Assembly: GCA_026874595.1 (NCBI GenBank)
Contig: CM049306.1
Span: 57,099,519 to 57,163,518 of the forward strand
Origin: Sipunculus nudus
Taxonomy: Eukaryota; Annelida; Sipuncula; Golfingiida; Sipunculidae
Length of the DNA stretch: 64,000 nt
Direction: 5' to 3'
The translations under genes and the position numbers were made by a program. This document shows positions 47,102 to 59,236 of the stretch, piece after piece (positions within the stretch are counted from its first letter, which is position 1; every line of letters begins with the position of its first letter). The notes under the pieces were generated by a model. It was not told the origin of the DNA. It was given only the letters and a program-made list of their open reading frames with translations, and did no database searches.

Positions 47102-47490
47102 AAACGGCTTCTGTGGCTCAGGGGTAGAGCGCAGGGCTCAAAGCCGGGAGATCGTGAGTTCGAATCTCAGCCGAGCCGGTGAGATTTTTCACGGTCGACC
47201 CCTACCCAGGGTGGGTGCTCTGCAGGCCCAATGGGGAGACTGTACCCAACAGTCGGGTTTCACTCACAAAACGGGGGTCCCTCGGTGTTATGACCCAGCA
47301 ATGGGGATGAGACACACCCAGGACCCGCAGGAGTGAATCACCAAGCCTGGTTGACGCCAGATCATTGTGTGCAAGCCCCTGTTACGGAGTCCGAAACCGG
47401 AATGGAAATCTGCGGTTGTATATAGACTTAGTTAAGCAAGCATTAAAAAAATTGAGGCAGTTACCCCCACCAAAAAAATTAGAAAAAAAA
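47102..47490 (+). mobile_element. tRNA-derived SINE, family A, complete with target duplication
   Basis: A Pol III A box (TGGCTCAGGGG, 47114-47124) and B box (GTTCGAATC, 47158-47166) are followed by about 250 bp of tRNA-unrelated body and an A-rich tail. It is flanked by an exact 13-bp direct repeat, GAGACCTAAAGAG, at 47089-47101 and 47491-47503. The tRNA-like head folds poorly in its acceptor stem, so it is not a working tRNA gene. Confidence 0.87.
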
Positions 47491-47503
47491 GAGACCTAAA
47501 GAG

Positions 47504-48002
47504 AGGTTTATTATTTACCCACGTCTTATCTTTATTTATAAATCGTTTGATAGGAAATAATAATTGTCCGGATCATTTATTCTTTTGCTATGAATTCCCC
47601 ATTCTTACTGCTTGCTCTAAAGAAGTCTTTAAATGCTGAGTTAATCTTAACTCTGCGATCCAAGGTTTACTATGTAATTTTCGACGTTGGTTGATTCGTC
47701 TTTTAGCAGCTGTACTAATTCAACAGTTATGAACGCACTTATGAGAACAGACAGAAAGAACAATCCAAAACATTTAAGAGTTTATCTGGATAACCATAGT
47801 ATTTTTTATTTAAAATTGCTTTACTATTAGACGAAGGAGACCGCGTCTTTATTTACTGGTATTAGGGGAACCTTTAATTGATTGTCATTTTCAAAATGGG
47901 GAGCAGAAAGTTGAGTTGGTGAATCGTGCCATACCTTTCTATTGAATAAATATATTCCTCACACTACAACCTGCAATTTTCCGAAATAATAATACACACA
48001 AT
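47504..48002. other. Intergenic, nothing recognised
   Basis: AT-rich DNA between the SINE and the LTR element. Confidence 0.4.
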
Positions 48003-48478
48003 TATTACGGAACCTAATATCAACAGACGAGCAAAAAATCTGTTATGGAGACTAAAAAATCAGATTCTGTAACATTAGGCAGCGTGAAATGTCTAGGGAA
48101 ATGAATAAAGAAGTCAGTGGTTTTTTTGTTAACAAATAATTATAATTTATTCTTAAAACAACCCTAACATTACAATACACTAAATTAATACAATTACACA
48201 GTATAACAACAGTACAACAGCAAATCAATACAGTTACACAGTATAATAAATAAAGTGTACAGTACCTGGATACCACCACTGTCACAGCGACAACAAGTCC
48301 TTAAAATGTATAATCCAGATGAACAGTTCACATAAATCTTCTCAGAGAATAATAGTCTAGTTCAATCACAAAATCAATCTGTTGTAATCCAAAAGTGGAT
48401 TTCTGGCAGTAATCCGAAAAGAAAACTGACGACTATATAATATCCGATAAAAATACCGAAGAAGATCTATAACTGCTG
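48003..48478 (-). repeat. Truncated 3' LTR of the gypsy-like element
   Basis: Matches 50658-51135 closely, including AGGCAGCGTGAAATGTCTAGG. Homology stops near 48478, where reverse-transcriptase sequence begins at once. Confidence 0.85.
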
Positions 48479-48692
48479 GAAATGCAGAAATAGCACTTAT
48501 TTTAGCATCAACAGGTTTTTCATGACCCTGCCCCACAACATGACCCAAGAATGTCACCTATGCATAACAAAACTCAGTTTTTACTAAGTTGATGGTCAGA
48601 TGTGCTTCACTGAGTCTTTCGAAGAGAGCGTGAAGAATCCGCAGATGTTTCTTCCAGGCGTCACTGTACATGATAAGGTCATCGCAGCCCTG
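48479..48692 (-). pseudogene. Reverse transcriptase fragment (Ty3/gypsy), broken
   Basis: Reads CDDLIMYSDAW at the active-site box and FLGHVVGQG downstream, typical of Ty3/gypsy reverse transcriptases, with an in-frame TAG just before the second motif. The first position of the usual YxDD box area is altered. It joins the truncated LTR directly. Confidence 0.8.
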
Positions 48693-48699
48693 ATTCCTT

Positions 48700-50492
48700 C
48701 ATCCTAATTCTAATAGGGGTAGAATCTGAAAAATCACTTGAAAGTGATACAAAACCATCATGTATGAATGGCTGAAATAACTCCATTTCAGAGTCAGGAG
48801 AGGAATCTACTACCTCAGTTTCATCAAACAAAGAACTGACACTGACAGTGTCAGTCATTAACTCTTTTTCAGGGTCATTAAATAAATCTTCATCCTTATT
48901 ACAATCAAACTCCTCATGGGAATCAACAGAGGAATTTTCCTCAGCAGAAACAAACTTCTGTTTGTCATAATAAGAGGACCTGGCCTCATTTGAAATACTC
49001 TCAAAGAGTCATAAAAGGGCTTAGCCTTATTTAAAGGATACTCCTCGCAGAAATCTTGAAAGGACCTAGCCTTATTAAATTCCTCGCAGGAATCAACTGA
49101 GGTTTTTACCCCGCAACCTACGGATTCTTCTTTGGATTCAGACGGCCTCTGTAGCATCAAACTCTTAATTAGAGTCAATAAAGGAGTTGTACCCCTTATT
49201 TACATGAAAAGACATTTGTTCTTGTTCTTTGCTGTGAATAGATTTTGAAACAAAACCAGAAGGTTTACCCTTTGGTTTATTTGCAAGTTTCCAGCAGTCA
49301 GTTATTAGATTACCTTCCTTTTTGCAGTAATTACAGATTTACTTTGAAAATGACTGGCCTTGGTTGGATTCAGACACAGTGGACGTGGACTGAGGTGTAG
49401 CAATGGACTTTGTTGAACTTTCAGCACTACTAGTATTGGATGACTACGCCTTAAACTTCTTTTGACCATACTGATTTACATTCTTGTTTGTGAATGACTG
49501 GTTTGATTTGCTAGTAAAGGACATTTTGTGGGTTAATGGAGAATCATCAGCTAATTGAGCAGCAATGTCAAGTGTTTCAGGACTTTCCTCATCCAGAAAA
49601 GTTTTAACATCAGTGTTAATACAGCGCTTAAATTCTTCAAGCAAAATCAACTGGCGCAAACTGTCATAATCTTTCATTACATTTTTAGAACTACACCAGC
49701 GATCAAACAACCGCTCCTTTGTCCTAGCAAATTCTACATAGGTCTGTTCTTTGCGCTTTTCCCAATTTCTGAATTTTCTAGCGGTAAGCCTCCAGATCTA
49801 ACTCATAACCTTTTAGAATTAACCGTTTAACCTGTTCATTGTCAGCAGCGGCTTCTACTGAAAGCTCTGTATAAATTTCACTTTGTAATACCATAGTCCA
49901 ATTTTCTTTCGGCAATTTTAAATTTTCAGGTACCTTCTCAAAGTGTAAGGAATATTTATCAACCTCTTTCTCTTGAAAAGGTGAAACAAGTCTGTGTTTA
50001 GTTACACCTAAACTCTGAGTTGGGGCAGCACGAATACTTTGTTATAGTTTGAGCCTTTCTAACTCCAGTCGTTTTAACTCAATTTCTTTTCTTTTTCTAG
50101 TCTTTCTCTTTCTAACCTTTCATGTTCTTCCCTCACTTCTCTTCGTATTTCTAATTCTAACTGTTTTAATCTTTCATTTTCTTCCCTCTCTTCTCTTTGT
50201 TTTTTTATATTCTAATTGTTTTAATTCTAGTTCATGTTGCATTTCCAACTTTTTTAATTCTAACTGAATAGCAAGGTTGTCATTTTTTTATGCTTCCACT
50301 TCACCCTCTTCAATTAAACCTTTGCTAACCAGATCTTGCATGATTTTAGCAATGATATCAGGCTTCCTCAAAGCGTTTTTTCACACCTAGCCCTATGTGT
50401 TGTCCCAAACGCAACAACTGATCTTTTGTCAACTGTTCAAGTTGATCAGGGTCGGGATCTTTAACAAATGTCTAAGGTTTGAAATCTGCCAT
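48700..50492 (-). pseudogene. gag remnant with SCAN-like region and damaged zinc knuckle
   Basis: Start MADFKP at 50492, then early stops and frameshifts, a charged coiled-coil-like stretch (about 50050-50290), and a SCAN/gag-like region (49444-49710: LRQLILLEEFKRC, AAQLADDSPLTHK). Near 49290-49340 lies a CCHC-type knuckle pattern in which the His is Asn. Not translatable as one protein. Further downstream the sequence is acidic and Ser-rich and very degraded. Confidence 0.72.
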
Positions 50493-50657
50493 GTTAAGAT
50501 GTAAAAACAATAACAAAAATCCACTGAGATAAATCCTGTTAACAATGTATTGTAAACAATATGTAATCTTGTAAACAATGTATTGTAAAAATGTGTCTAG
50601 GGCAAGGCCTAAAAATTTTCAAAACTATTAAGCCTCCCGGTCGAGCCGACAATTTTA

Positions 50658-51571
50658 TGTTACGGAACCTAATATCAACAGATCACGTAGTCGTGACGAG
50701 CATAAATTGTGTTATGAATATTTAAAAAATCAGATTCTGTAACACTAGGCAGCGTGAAATGTCTAGGGAAATGTATAAAGAAGTCAGTGGGTTTTTGTTA
50801 ACAAATAATTATAATTTATTCTTAAAACAACCCTAACATTACAATACATTAAATCAATACATTTACACAGTATAACAACAGCACAACAGCAATTCAAGAC
50901 CATTACATAGTATAATAAATAAAGTGTACAGTACCTGGATACCATCACTGTCACAGCGACAAGTCCTTAAAAATGTATAATCCAGATGAACAGTTCACAT
51001 AAATCTTTTCAGAGAATAATAGTCTAGTTCAATCACAAAATCAATCTGTTGTAATCCAAAGGTGAAGTTCTGGCAGTGATCCCAAAAACAAACTGAAGAC
51101 TATATAAAATTCGTTACAAATACCGAAGAAGATCTATAACTGCTGCAATTATAGGATAGGTCCAAAACTGACTCACACTCTTCCGTGTCCGCTGGAATCT
51201 ATCTCTCTCCTCTTTCTCGGCTCTAAACACAGCCTCCTATTTATAACATTTCATCCGAAAATTCTAGAAACTTCTATATCACGAACAATCTAAAGAACCC
51301 AACAATACATAATACACACGACCAAAGAACATTACCAGACACGCGCTCATACAGCGCGACCAGCCCAGATTATTCCAGATGAGCGCTGTGTCTTTACACG
51401 TGAGGGTTCACCCAGCACGGATTAAACCGAGCGCTGTGTAGAGTTCACACGTGGGCCACACCCTGCCAGGCGAGGTTGCTACAGTAACGAGCAAGGCGTA
51501 CGTGCCACACAAACCAAATGTCAGCAACACATGGAACACCCCTGCGCACAATAAAACAGACATCTGTGACA
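50658..51571 (-). repeat. 5' LTR of the gypsy-like element
   Basis: About 914 bp, beginning TGTCACAG and ending GTAACA on the minus strand. It contains TATAAATA on the minus strand (51238-51245). Confidence 0.78.
51238..51245 (-). promoter_or_regulatory. TATA box in the LTR
   Basis: TATAAATA on the minus strand within the 5' LTR, correctly oriented to transcribe the gag remnant. Confidence 0.45.
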
Positions 51572-52964
51572 TAATATGAATTTTCTAACATTAAAGTCTG
51601 CATTCACGTTTTGTCTCAAATTTTCTTCATGAGTTTCAAGTTGTAAACTTTATACCTCGGGATAATATTATAAGCTGCACATCTGTATCCATTTACAACA
51701 ATTTCGCAATTTACAAAACTTTCAGAACGTATATTAAATGGAAAAGTGCAAAAAAATATATTTTGATATGTAGCCGCGGATTCATGTTTTGTAAGTTTTC
51801 AGTCTCCAAATTATTGAATGTTAGATTGAAACTACAACTTCGTGTTTACAAGAGATTGAATGTGATGCTTGTCATATCTAATACCTCTTTCTCTGGTCCA
51901 TCAATAAATGTTCATTTTTTTAAAATCATTAATCCGAAGTTTAAGAATAGAAAAAGGCCAGTTTTTCATTTTGAAAACAGCAAAGAATTCAGATTTATTT
52001 AAAGGTATAAGGTGACTTAAATTCAGGAAACGATTCACCCATCATAACATTTTGAACTTCGAAAGTTATATATATATAAGTATATACAATGGGTATCTTC
52101 AGACACTGTATCGCCAGGCGGGCTATATACACATTTGACTCAATTTGGTCTCCATCATCACGTTACGGTCACTGGTACACAATTTACTTTAGATGGTTCA
52201 CAGATAAATAATAATAACTGTCCATCGAGGTGTGAACGCTATCTATGCTAACTGGTCATTCTGAATGCAAGGCGTGGTGACCACTGAATCTGAATGCATG
52301 TGAAGGTCTTTTAATAATAGTTGCACTATTGGTACTATTCTGTATATGGGCAACACCATGGTGGTAGTCTAGACAAAAATTATCTGAATACATTAATCAT
52401 AAGTGTATAATGACATTCTAAATCACATGAAATATACAATCTATACATGGAATATATTCAAAAGTTTTTATATATAATTTAATAACAATAAATTGTTATT
52501 CATAACAATTCTTTAATGAAGATGTGAGCTTACATTATTTTTCCACCAGTGAATACCTAGCGAATCATCTGGCTCGATTTTAAGAAAAAATATTAAAGGG
52601 GTGATTTGGGTATTGAGGGGTACTAGTTTCTATGCATAAGGTACCTTATAGCGCTTTGACAAGATTTTAGATAAGGGTATGAATTTTATTCTTTCCAAGG
52701 ATGGAAGCGGAATTAAAATCGGGAGACGACCAGACCCGTGTTGACAGAAGGAGACACTTATTTCACTAATTTCCATGACTTCATCAGAAGAGTTTCACAG
52801 ATAATTTTTTCATCAATTTAGTACCCTAATGATATGCTAGATGTCACCACATTCTTGTAACCTGGACCTGAAGTAAATTCCAGTACCAAAATTTATAAAT
52901 ATTATAATTTAATATACAACAGTATGCAACGAACTGAAAAGGTCGTCGTAGGGTGAGAACTCGC
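51572..52964. other. Intergenic, nothing recognised
   Basis: AT-rich. No coding signals or clear repeats. Confidence 0.4.
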
Positions 52965-52967
52965 TTA

Positions 52968-53667
52968 TGGGGCTGTCCCACTAAGGCGACTCTACAGGCT
53001 GTCGCCTCATGGTCGCCGAAAAACTGGCGACTGGATCTCCGCTACGACAAAAGTCTACGACCAGCTACAACAGGTTGACGACTGTCCCACGACAAGCTTC
53101 GACAAGCTGCCGACAACCGGCGACCCAATCGTGCAACAAAGGACAATCCCTACGACAACCTACGACCACATCTACGACAACGTACGACTACACTGGCGAC
53201 AACCTACGACACCAGAATTCATGCTACGTCCACCCGCGACAAGATTCGACGAGTCTCTATCCTGTGCTATATGTGAGGAGACGGAGACAAGGATGAGTCC
53301 TGTTTCAAGTACACTAGCCCAAGACAGGACAACCCGCGTCACCTGGCGATAGCCTGCGACAGGACCTACGACAACCCACGTTACCTGGCGACAGCCTACG
53401 ACCGCACCTACGCCAGTAGAAGACAGCCTACGCACACTGGGTCTAAAAAGCTGTCGAATGAGAATTTTGAACTTGTTGAATATCCAGCGGGGACAGGTAA
53501 GAGCCCACGCGTCTTTGGGCGACTTCGAGCAATTACAGGCGACTACAGGCGACCATACAGGAGACCCCCCCCCCCCCCCCCCCACCCCCGGTGACCATGA
53601 GGTGACAGCCTGGTCGCCTGTAGTCGCCTGTAGTCGCCTGTAGAGTCGCCTAAGTGGGACAGCCCCA
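52968..53667. mobile_element. 700-bp Harbinger-like element with GCGAC-word interior
   Basis: The left end TGGGGCTGTCCCACTAAGGC and the right end are inverted copies for about 32 bp, and again after a 30-bp insertion made of GACTACAGGC units on the right. TTA lies directly outside each end (52965-52967 and 53668-53670). The interior is packed with the words CTACGACAA, GCGAC and CGACAA every 10-15 bp. No transposase. Contains a C homopolymer at 53565-53583. Confidence 0.78.
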
Positions 53668-53670
53668 TTA

Positions 53671-54227
53671 AGCGGGCGACAAATGTAAAATTTCCAATAG
53701 AGGTATATAAAGAGAGCAATTAAGAATTTCTGTGGTTCTTAACCACTTGGGCACTTCTGTTACATCGTAAGCTTAGGAGTTATAAGTTCATTTGAGAAAA
53801 TGTTCGCTGATGATTCTAAAAGTGTTATGTACAGCTTGAAGAAGAATATGCTAGCACTGCACGGTGTGCGCATATCAGCGGAGGTAACTAAGAATGCGAG
53901 TGTGAGTGTTTAGGCGTGATTGGAAATATACTGATAGGGAAAACGAGTACTGCGATGCATTGGAACTAAAATGAGTCAGGGATGGGTGTACCGGTGTAGC
54001 TTCTGTGCCCACTGTGTACACGTATATATTTGGTTCCTGGCCTTGGATGAGTGAGATCGGTTATATTATGCATGATTAGATGTGTATGTTTAAAACAACA
54101 GGAATTAGGATGACTACTTTGAAGAGACACGTATTGTATTGGACAAGTGAATGCGTTGGAATGAATTATGAATCAGAGGATCGAGTGGACAGCCGAGGGG
54201 TAAACCCCAGTCCCATATAGGTGCTGG
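53671..54227. other. Intergenic, purine-skewed on the plus strand
   Basis: No gene recognised. G exceeds C on the plus strand here and again at about 55000-56050. Confidence 0.4.
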
Positions 54228-54748
54228 ATATCCGGATCAACACGGATCACAAATGACACGATCCGGCGTGTGAGCCGTGTAGCCGCCGTGATGGTCCGCG
54301 GCGATCCCTGTTGGTCCTGGAACGTCCGGGAAGGTCCTTGGGGCTCCGGGAGGCCAACACGGCAGCTTTTGGAAGTTCAAAACTGCCGTGTTCGTCCCTG
54401 ACGGTCCGGGGAGATGGCTACATCCCGGCCATTCCCGGGTGGTCCATGTAGCCGCCGTGAAGGGTCCGGAGACAGCCATAGTTCTGCCTTGATTGTCCGT
54501 GTGAGTCCTTGACAGTCCTGGATGGTCCGTGTTCATTCGGGGCTGTCCGTGTCTCTGCCGTGTTGGTCCGTCGCTCTGCCGTGACTTTCCGGTCCTTGGT
54601 CAACCGTGTTTGCTCGGGTTCGTCCGTGTAGCTGCCGTGTCGTTGGACGACCGTCGACGCTCGAAAACACCAAAATGAGCACGGATCATCCTGGATCTTG
54701 ATCCGGCGGGATCCGGCACTATCAGGGACTGCCGTGTTCATCCGTGCT
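54228..54748. mobile_element. Element-like GC-rich island built from CCGTG words
   Basis: Dense occurrences of GCCGTG, TCCGTG and GGTCCG words in AT-rich surroundings. Ends show an inverted CCGGATCAACACGG (54232-54245) and CCGTGTTCATCCG (54732-54744). No coding capacity. Similar in design, not in sequence, to the element at 52968-53667. Class unknown. Confidence 0.5.
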
Positions 54749-54767
54749 TATATGCAACTGAGGCTTT

Positions 54768-54990
54768 AAACGCTCGGCTCTTTCTGCTGGCGACCCGGCT
54801 TCGATCCCTGGCGTGGCTATGCATGGGAGTTGGTTGTAGTTGCCTTTCCAAATCGCGGTGATTTTCTCCGGGTTCTCCGGTCTCCTCCACCTATACAGTC
54901 TACCGAACGCCAAAATCTGAGCCATAGAAATTGCCGTGATTAGTTATAATAACTATTTATGCAATTCATGTAAAATAAATAAGTTTATAT
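54768..54990 (+). mobile_element. tRNA-derived SINE, family B, copy 3
   Basis: Contains GGCTTCGATCCCTGGCGTGG (B-box-like), TTTTCTCCGGGTTCTCCGG and the tail GTAAAATAAATAAGTTTATA shared with the copies at 5035 and 43908. Confidence 0.72.
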
Positions 54991-55466
54991 TTAAGTTTGA
55001 GGAACGAGTTGGTAGTTAGTAGTGTATGGAAGGTGCGTCATTTGTTCGGCGAGTGTTTACAGGTCCTGGATGCCGACGAGATATATTAAAGGAATGAAAG
55101 TGAGATGGAGGTATTTCGTGTGTAGAAAAGGGTGCCGTGAATCGGAAGTGGTTAAAAAAAGTAGGATATAAAATGTTAAGGGGGGGGGGGGGGGTCATTG
55201 GTAGTATGAGTATACTAGCTGGGCGAGCCATAGCTCGTCGGGTGAATGGGTGGGAGGGAATAGAAAGGTATTTGAGAAGGGAATGTTGCCAGTGAGTCTG
55301 AGAGGGGTGATATGTTTGAGTTTTGGGTGGACCGGAATGGGGGAGGGAGAGCGATAGATCAAAATAAGTTGGCTGAATGTAATAAACGTGACGATGAATT
55401 GGTGGGAGTAGAAGACGTGTATTAAAAGAAAATAAGTCAGGGTAAGGCACGAGAAAAACATATAGG

Positions 55467-55511
<45 letters not shown>

Positions 55512-57210
55512 GGGGATAGTGGGTGAAGGGTATAGACAAGCTAGGATAATAGATTATAATAAGAGGGTAATTGAGAGGAAGGTAATGTGGATAAAAGTGA
55601 TGACTGTGTGGCGTGTGGTGGACTGGAATTAAGGAGTAGAATTGTAAACTAAATCAGGGGCGAATCCAGGACTTATGAAAGGGGGGTTCCAACCCAGGGG
55701 GACTAAAGAATTCCCTACAAAAGGTCCCCATGTCCGGATGGGGGGGGGGGTGTCCAGGCAGAAGAGTGCTGTCTGTATTCCTAAAAAAAGTTGCGGCGGA
55801 CGAAAAAGGGAGGGGGGGTCCTGGACCCCCCCCCCCCCCCCCCGGATCCGCTTCTGTTAAATATATGGGGGTTAAGTGTAAGATGGAGGGGTCGGGAGGA
55901 ATTTCAGAATGGCTGTCATAACCTATATATGTATGTAAAACAATTGGTAGAAGAAAGGGTTGGAGGGCAAAGAAAGATAATCTGTTGACAATAAATATGA
56001 TGGACAAGGGTATGATAAAAGGAAGTATTAAATACAGAGATGGGGAAATAAATTTAGTATAGTGGTTGAACCATGAAAGTCAACGCACATACACACAAGA
56101 AAAAGAAATCGTACGTAATAGGCCGTTCCTGAGAACAATTGCATTGAGCAGACTGATGGTTTTGTGGAATCTGCAAAACTGTTGGAACTTTTCTGACGGC
56201 GATAAGGACGTTTTTTTTATCTTAGTATCATTAAATTTTGGGTATGCTATTAGGGGTAGTGATAAATGAGACATCGTTGTGGAATTAATGGCAAAGCATT
56301 TAGAAAGGCGTAAGTCGCCAAGAAAATACACATTATGTCATGTGTGGATATAATAAGAGAATTATGTCACAAAATTATGGTATTATGTATTATTTTCAAT
56401 CCTCCATTTTCGATGTTTTCAAGCCTTTAATTATTTTAATTTAACCCTTGGTTTTTGTTGTTGTCTACAGATGAGACCGGCACACTGAATCCGTGACCTG
56501 CATTACCAATTACACGCTTACTTCACAAAGGAAGTATTGAGTATCATCATTTTATAACGCACATCGGACTGCAATTGCTTGTAAATTGTTAACAGAAAAT
56601 GATTTGTTGACACTCCTGATCCATCTAATGACACTTCTTTACGGTAAATCTAAGCACCTAGAGTGGCATCTAAATCACCTTCCACACCGTCGAATAACAT
56701 CGCTATTACATCATCACCGATCCTGTGAATGTTGATGACGTCCGGTAACCTTTATATTTGATTATGTGTAAATGTATGTAGGAGTTATTTTTTTCGGGAA
56801 TATTCACGTATATGTTGCAGGTGCTGGAAAGACACTTGTATCATAAGAACAGATACTGCATTTGTTGTTTTTATTGCAGGTTGCAAGGGTTCCATTCTCT
56901 ACCATTAAATTTTATTAATTATTGATCATTATGTCTATATACATTCATACATACATTAACCGAGAAAACACGTTATATTATTCTTTTATCTGATAGTGCG
57001 CAATAGAGCTCAGTCTATATGACAGCCGCACAAGACGCGCTCCTTGGCATCCGATATCTGGCTTCTGCCATCCGGGTTTTAGTCCGTACCTAGTTTGTAT
57101 CTTTCTATTGCCAAATAATGGGTTAAACTAAGAACTAATCGGTAATAACTCCATGTGTAATGGCGAACAGAGGGCGAATGAATAATATTCGTTTTGAAAA
57201 CAGTTCTATG
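54991..57210. other. Intergenic, repeat debris, no gene recognised
   Basis: G homopolymer 55180-55194, (TA)n 55470-55510, C homopolymer 55826-55843 inside a short GGGGTCC/GGACCCC foldback (about 55660-55855). Open frames here are low-complexity and unsupported. Confidence 0.4.
55470..55510. repeat. (TA)n microsatellite
   Basis: About 18 TA units. Confidence 0.95.
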
Positions 57211-58205
57211 GAGGCAGGGAAGACATGTAAAAAATATTCATTTGAGCACAGTTTAGCTTTTACGTTACCCTCCTTCGGGACTGCACAGTTCTATTTTTGT
57301 ATACGATTGACTGTGCGAGTCTGTGTATAATGTTTTCTGAACTCTTTAAAACAAATCAGACGAAAGAAACATTTAGCAAAATAGTGATTCTGATTCTGAA
57401 TATGATTTCCAGCTGTCAAAGGGAAATTTACACTAATTTCGAGCAATTTGCAACACTTGAACTCTCTTAATCCTATAAAAATTTACCTTGTAATCGTTTT
57501 TATTCATACTGATTGTAAGCCACTATATTGATCCCATAAACAAAGAGTAATACAGTTATGTTCATTAGAACATTAAAGATTAATGGATTTAAACTGAAAT
57601 ACATTGCGAATAATAAGACATGCGAATAAACGATACAATGATATACATGTAATCCATACCACGGCAAAAAGACATTTTTAAATGGAAATGTTTATATCTA
57701 AAATAGAAACAATTATTGTGATTACAAACTGTGTTTATGTCCTAGTTATTGACCTCACGCATGTAACGAAGCCTTTTATTTATTTAGGACATACCCATGC
57801 AGTGGTGTCATGCAATGCCATGTTTTCACCTGTGAATACAGAGGCACATATTTTGACCTCAGTGACAGGTAAACGTGTGTGTGTGACGATAGGGATAATT
57901 ACCATACAAGCACCTGTAAAGAAAAAACAGCCCAAGTCAGCCCATGAGATAATGATGCAGCTTCAAACCATGCTCACTAAACAAACAGTAAAAATAAATT
58001 ATACAAGTAGTAACACTACCATCCTACGCCCACACATATACAGAAAATAGCGCTCATTGACATGCACACACACACACCATCAATTTTTTCATTATTCTAT
58101 ATATTCATGCATACATATACACACGCATACTGGCAAACACGTCACATTTGCAGGAAAACTGTTGGTAAGCTGGTAATATTGTTGTTTGTCCTGAAACGAG
58201 TATAT
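57211..58205. repeat. Direct duplication, copy 1 (left flank of P450-5)
   Basis: Collinear with 62940-63955. Shared stretches include TACCCTCCTTCGGGA, GATTGACTGTGC, CAACACTTGAA and CATACTGGCAAACACGTCAC. A reading frame at 57682-58050 is not conserved in the other copy. Confidence 0.8.
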
Positions 58206-59158
58206 GAAACTAGTCATATATGTTTTTACGGTCGTCCCTTTCATTTGATTCTAAGGTATACTCCTAGTCCTACACGAAACAACTTCACAATAAAGTGGGT
58301 CGTGAACTTATTTCACGGCAAAGGACGGAAGCCGTTGATCTCCATATCTTTCCTGCTTTCAAATAATCCATGCGTATTGAGGAATTACAAATTATTCCAT
58401 TCCATGCCACGAAGCCACGAGAATTTATAAATGAACTACTATTCAAGGGTTAATTGATAAGTTGTAGAGATTTCTTACTGAAAATTGCTGATAAGTAAAT
58501 GACGTGGATACGCGTCATAGGCGCTGGTGGAATCAGAAAAAATAACGTGTATACACGCCATAGGCAGTGAAAGTGTTAAACACGTGGTTATGCTGCTTTA
58601 TATACAATTATTCACGTTGCGTATTACTTTCACCTTTTTCTCTCTGTGTACCAGGCTCTCTGCCTTTTACTGGCTATCTTTTTTATCTAAATCTTCAGTA
58701 TTATGTAATACTTAATATCTTGTGTTCTTAGTGCTGACACCTACACACACACACAGACACACACACACACACACACGGGAAGGCATTTTTCATTTCGCAC
58801 CAATCGGTTGAAAAGGTGAACACCTAGATGTTTTCCACATTTGTAGCTGACAAGTAGTAACAAACATGGCACAAACCCGAAAATTTTACAGGGGCTGTTC
58901 CCCCGACTTGCTAGATTTCCTATATTTTCCAATAAAATGGTCTACAATTTCTTATAATTTCAAACACTCAAGCCTTCATCTCCTACACTTTCCTGTTTTT
59001 TTTTTTTTTTTACTTTGAATCGTGGTTCTGATATATCAGTATTACTACTAAAACATTCTGCAGTTCTTTTGCATGATATGAGCATGCAGAATGTATCTTC
59101 AGCGGAAAGGCAAGTTTCTGCGAAAACGCAAACCTGTATTTAGGCCTTTGGAAAGATG

Positions 59159-59236
<78 letters not shown>

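Larger units (their letters stand above)
48003..51571 (-). mobile_element. Degenerate, internally deleted Ty3/gypsy-like LTR retrotransposon
   Basis: Two direct repeats sharing about 480 bp flank coding remnants read on the minus strand. Order on that strand: 5' LTR (51571-50658), gag remnant (from about 50492), a broken spacer, a reverse transcriptase C-terminal piece, then a truncated LTR (48478-48003). The rest of pol, including most of reverse transcriptase, RNase H and integrase, is missing. Many stops and frameshifts make it inactive. Confidence 0.85.

Noticed and set aside
47104-47178. Functional tRNA gene
   Set aside because: A and B boxes are present, but the acceptor stem pairs poorly and the unit continues into a SINE body with A-rich tail and target duplication.
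50049-50267. 72-codon hydrophobic frame on the plus strand
   Set aside because: Antisense of the charged coiled-coil part of the gag remnant.
55016-55450. 144-codon open frame on the minus strand
   Set aside because: Low-complexity Pro/Ser/His text from a purine-skewed strand; no conserved motif.
57682-58050. 122-codon open frame on the plus strand
   Set aside because: The homologous duplicate at 62940-63955 has indels and stops throughout, so the frame is not conserved.
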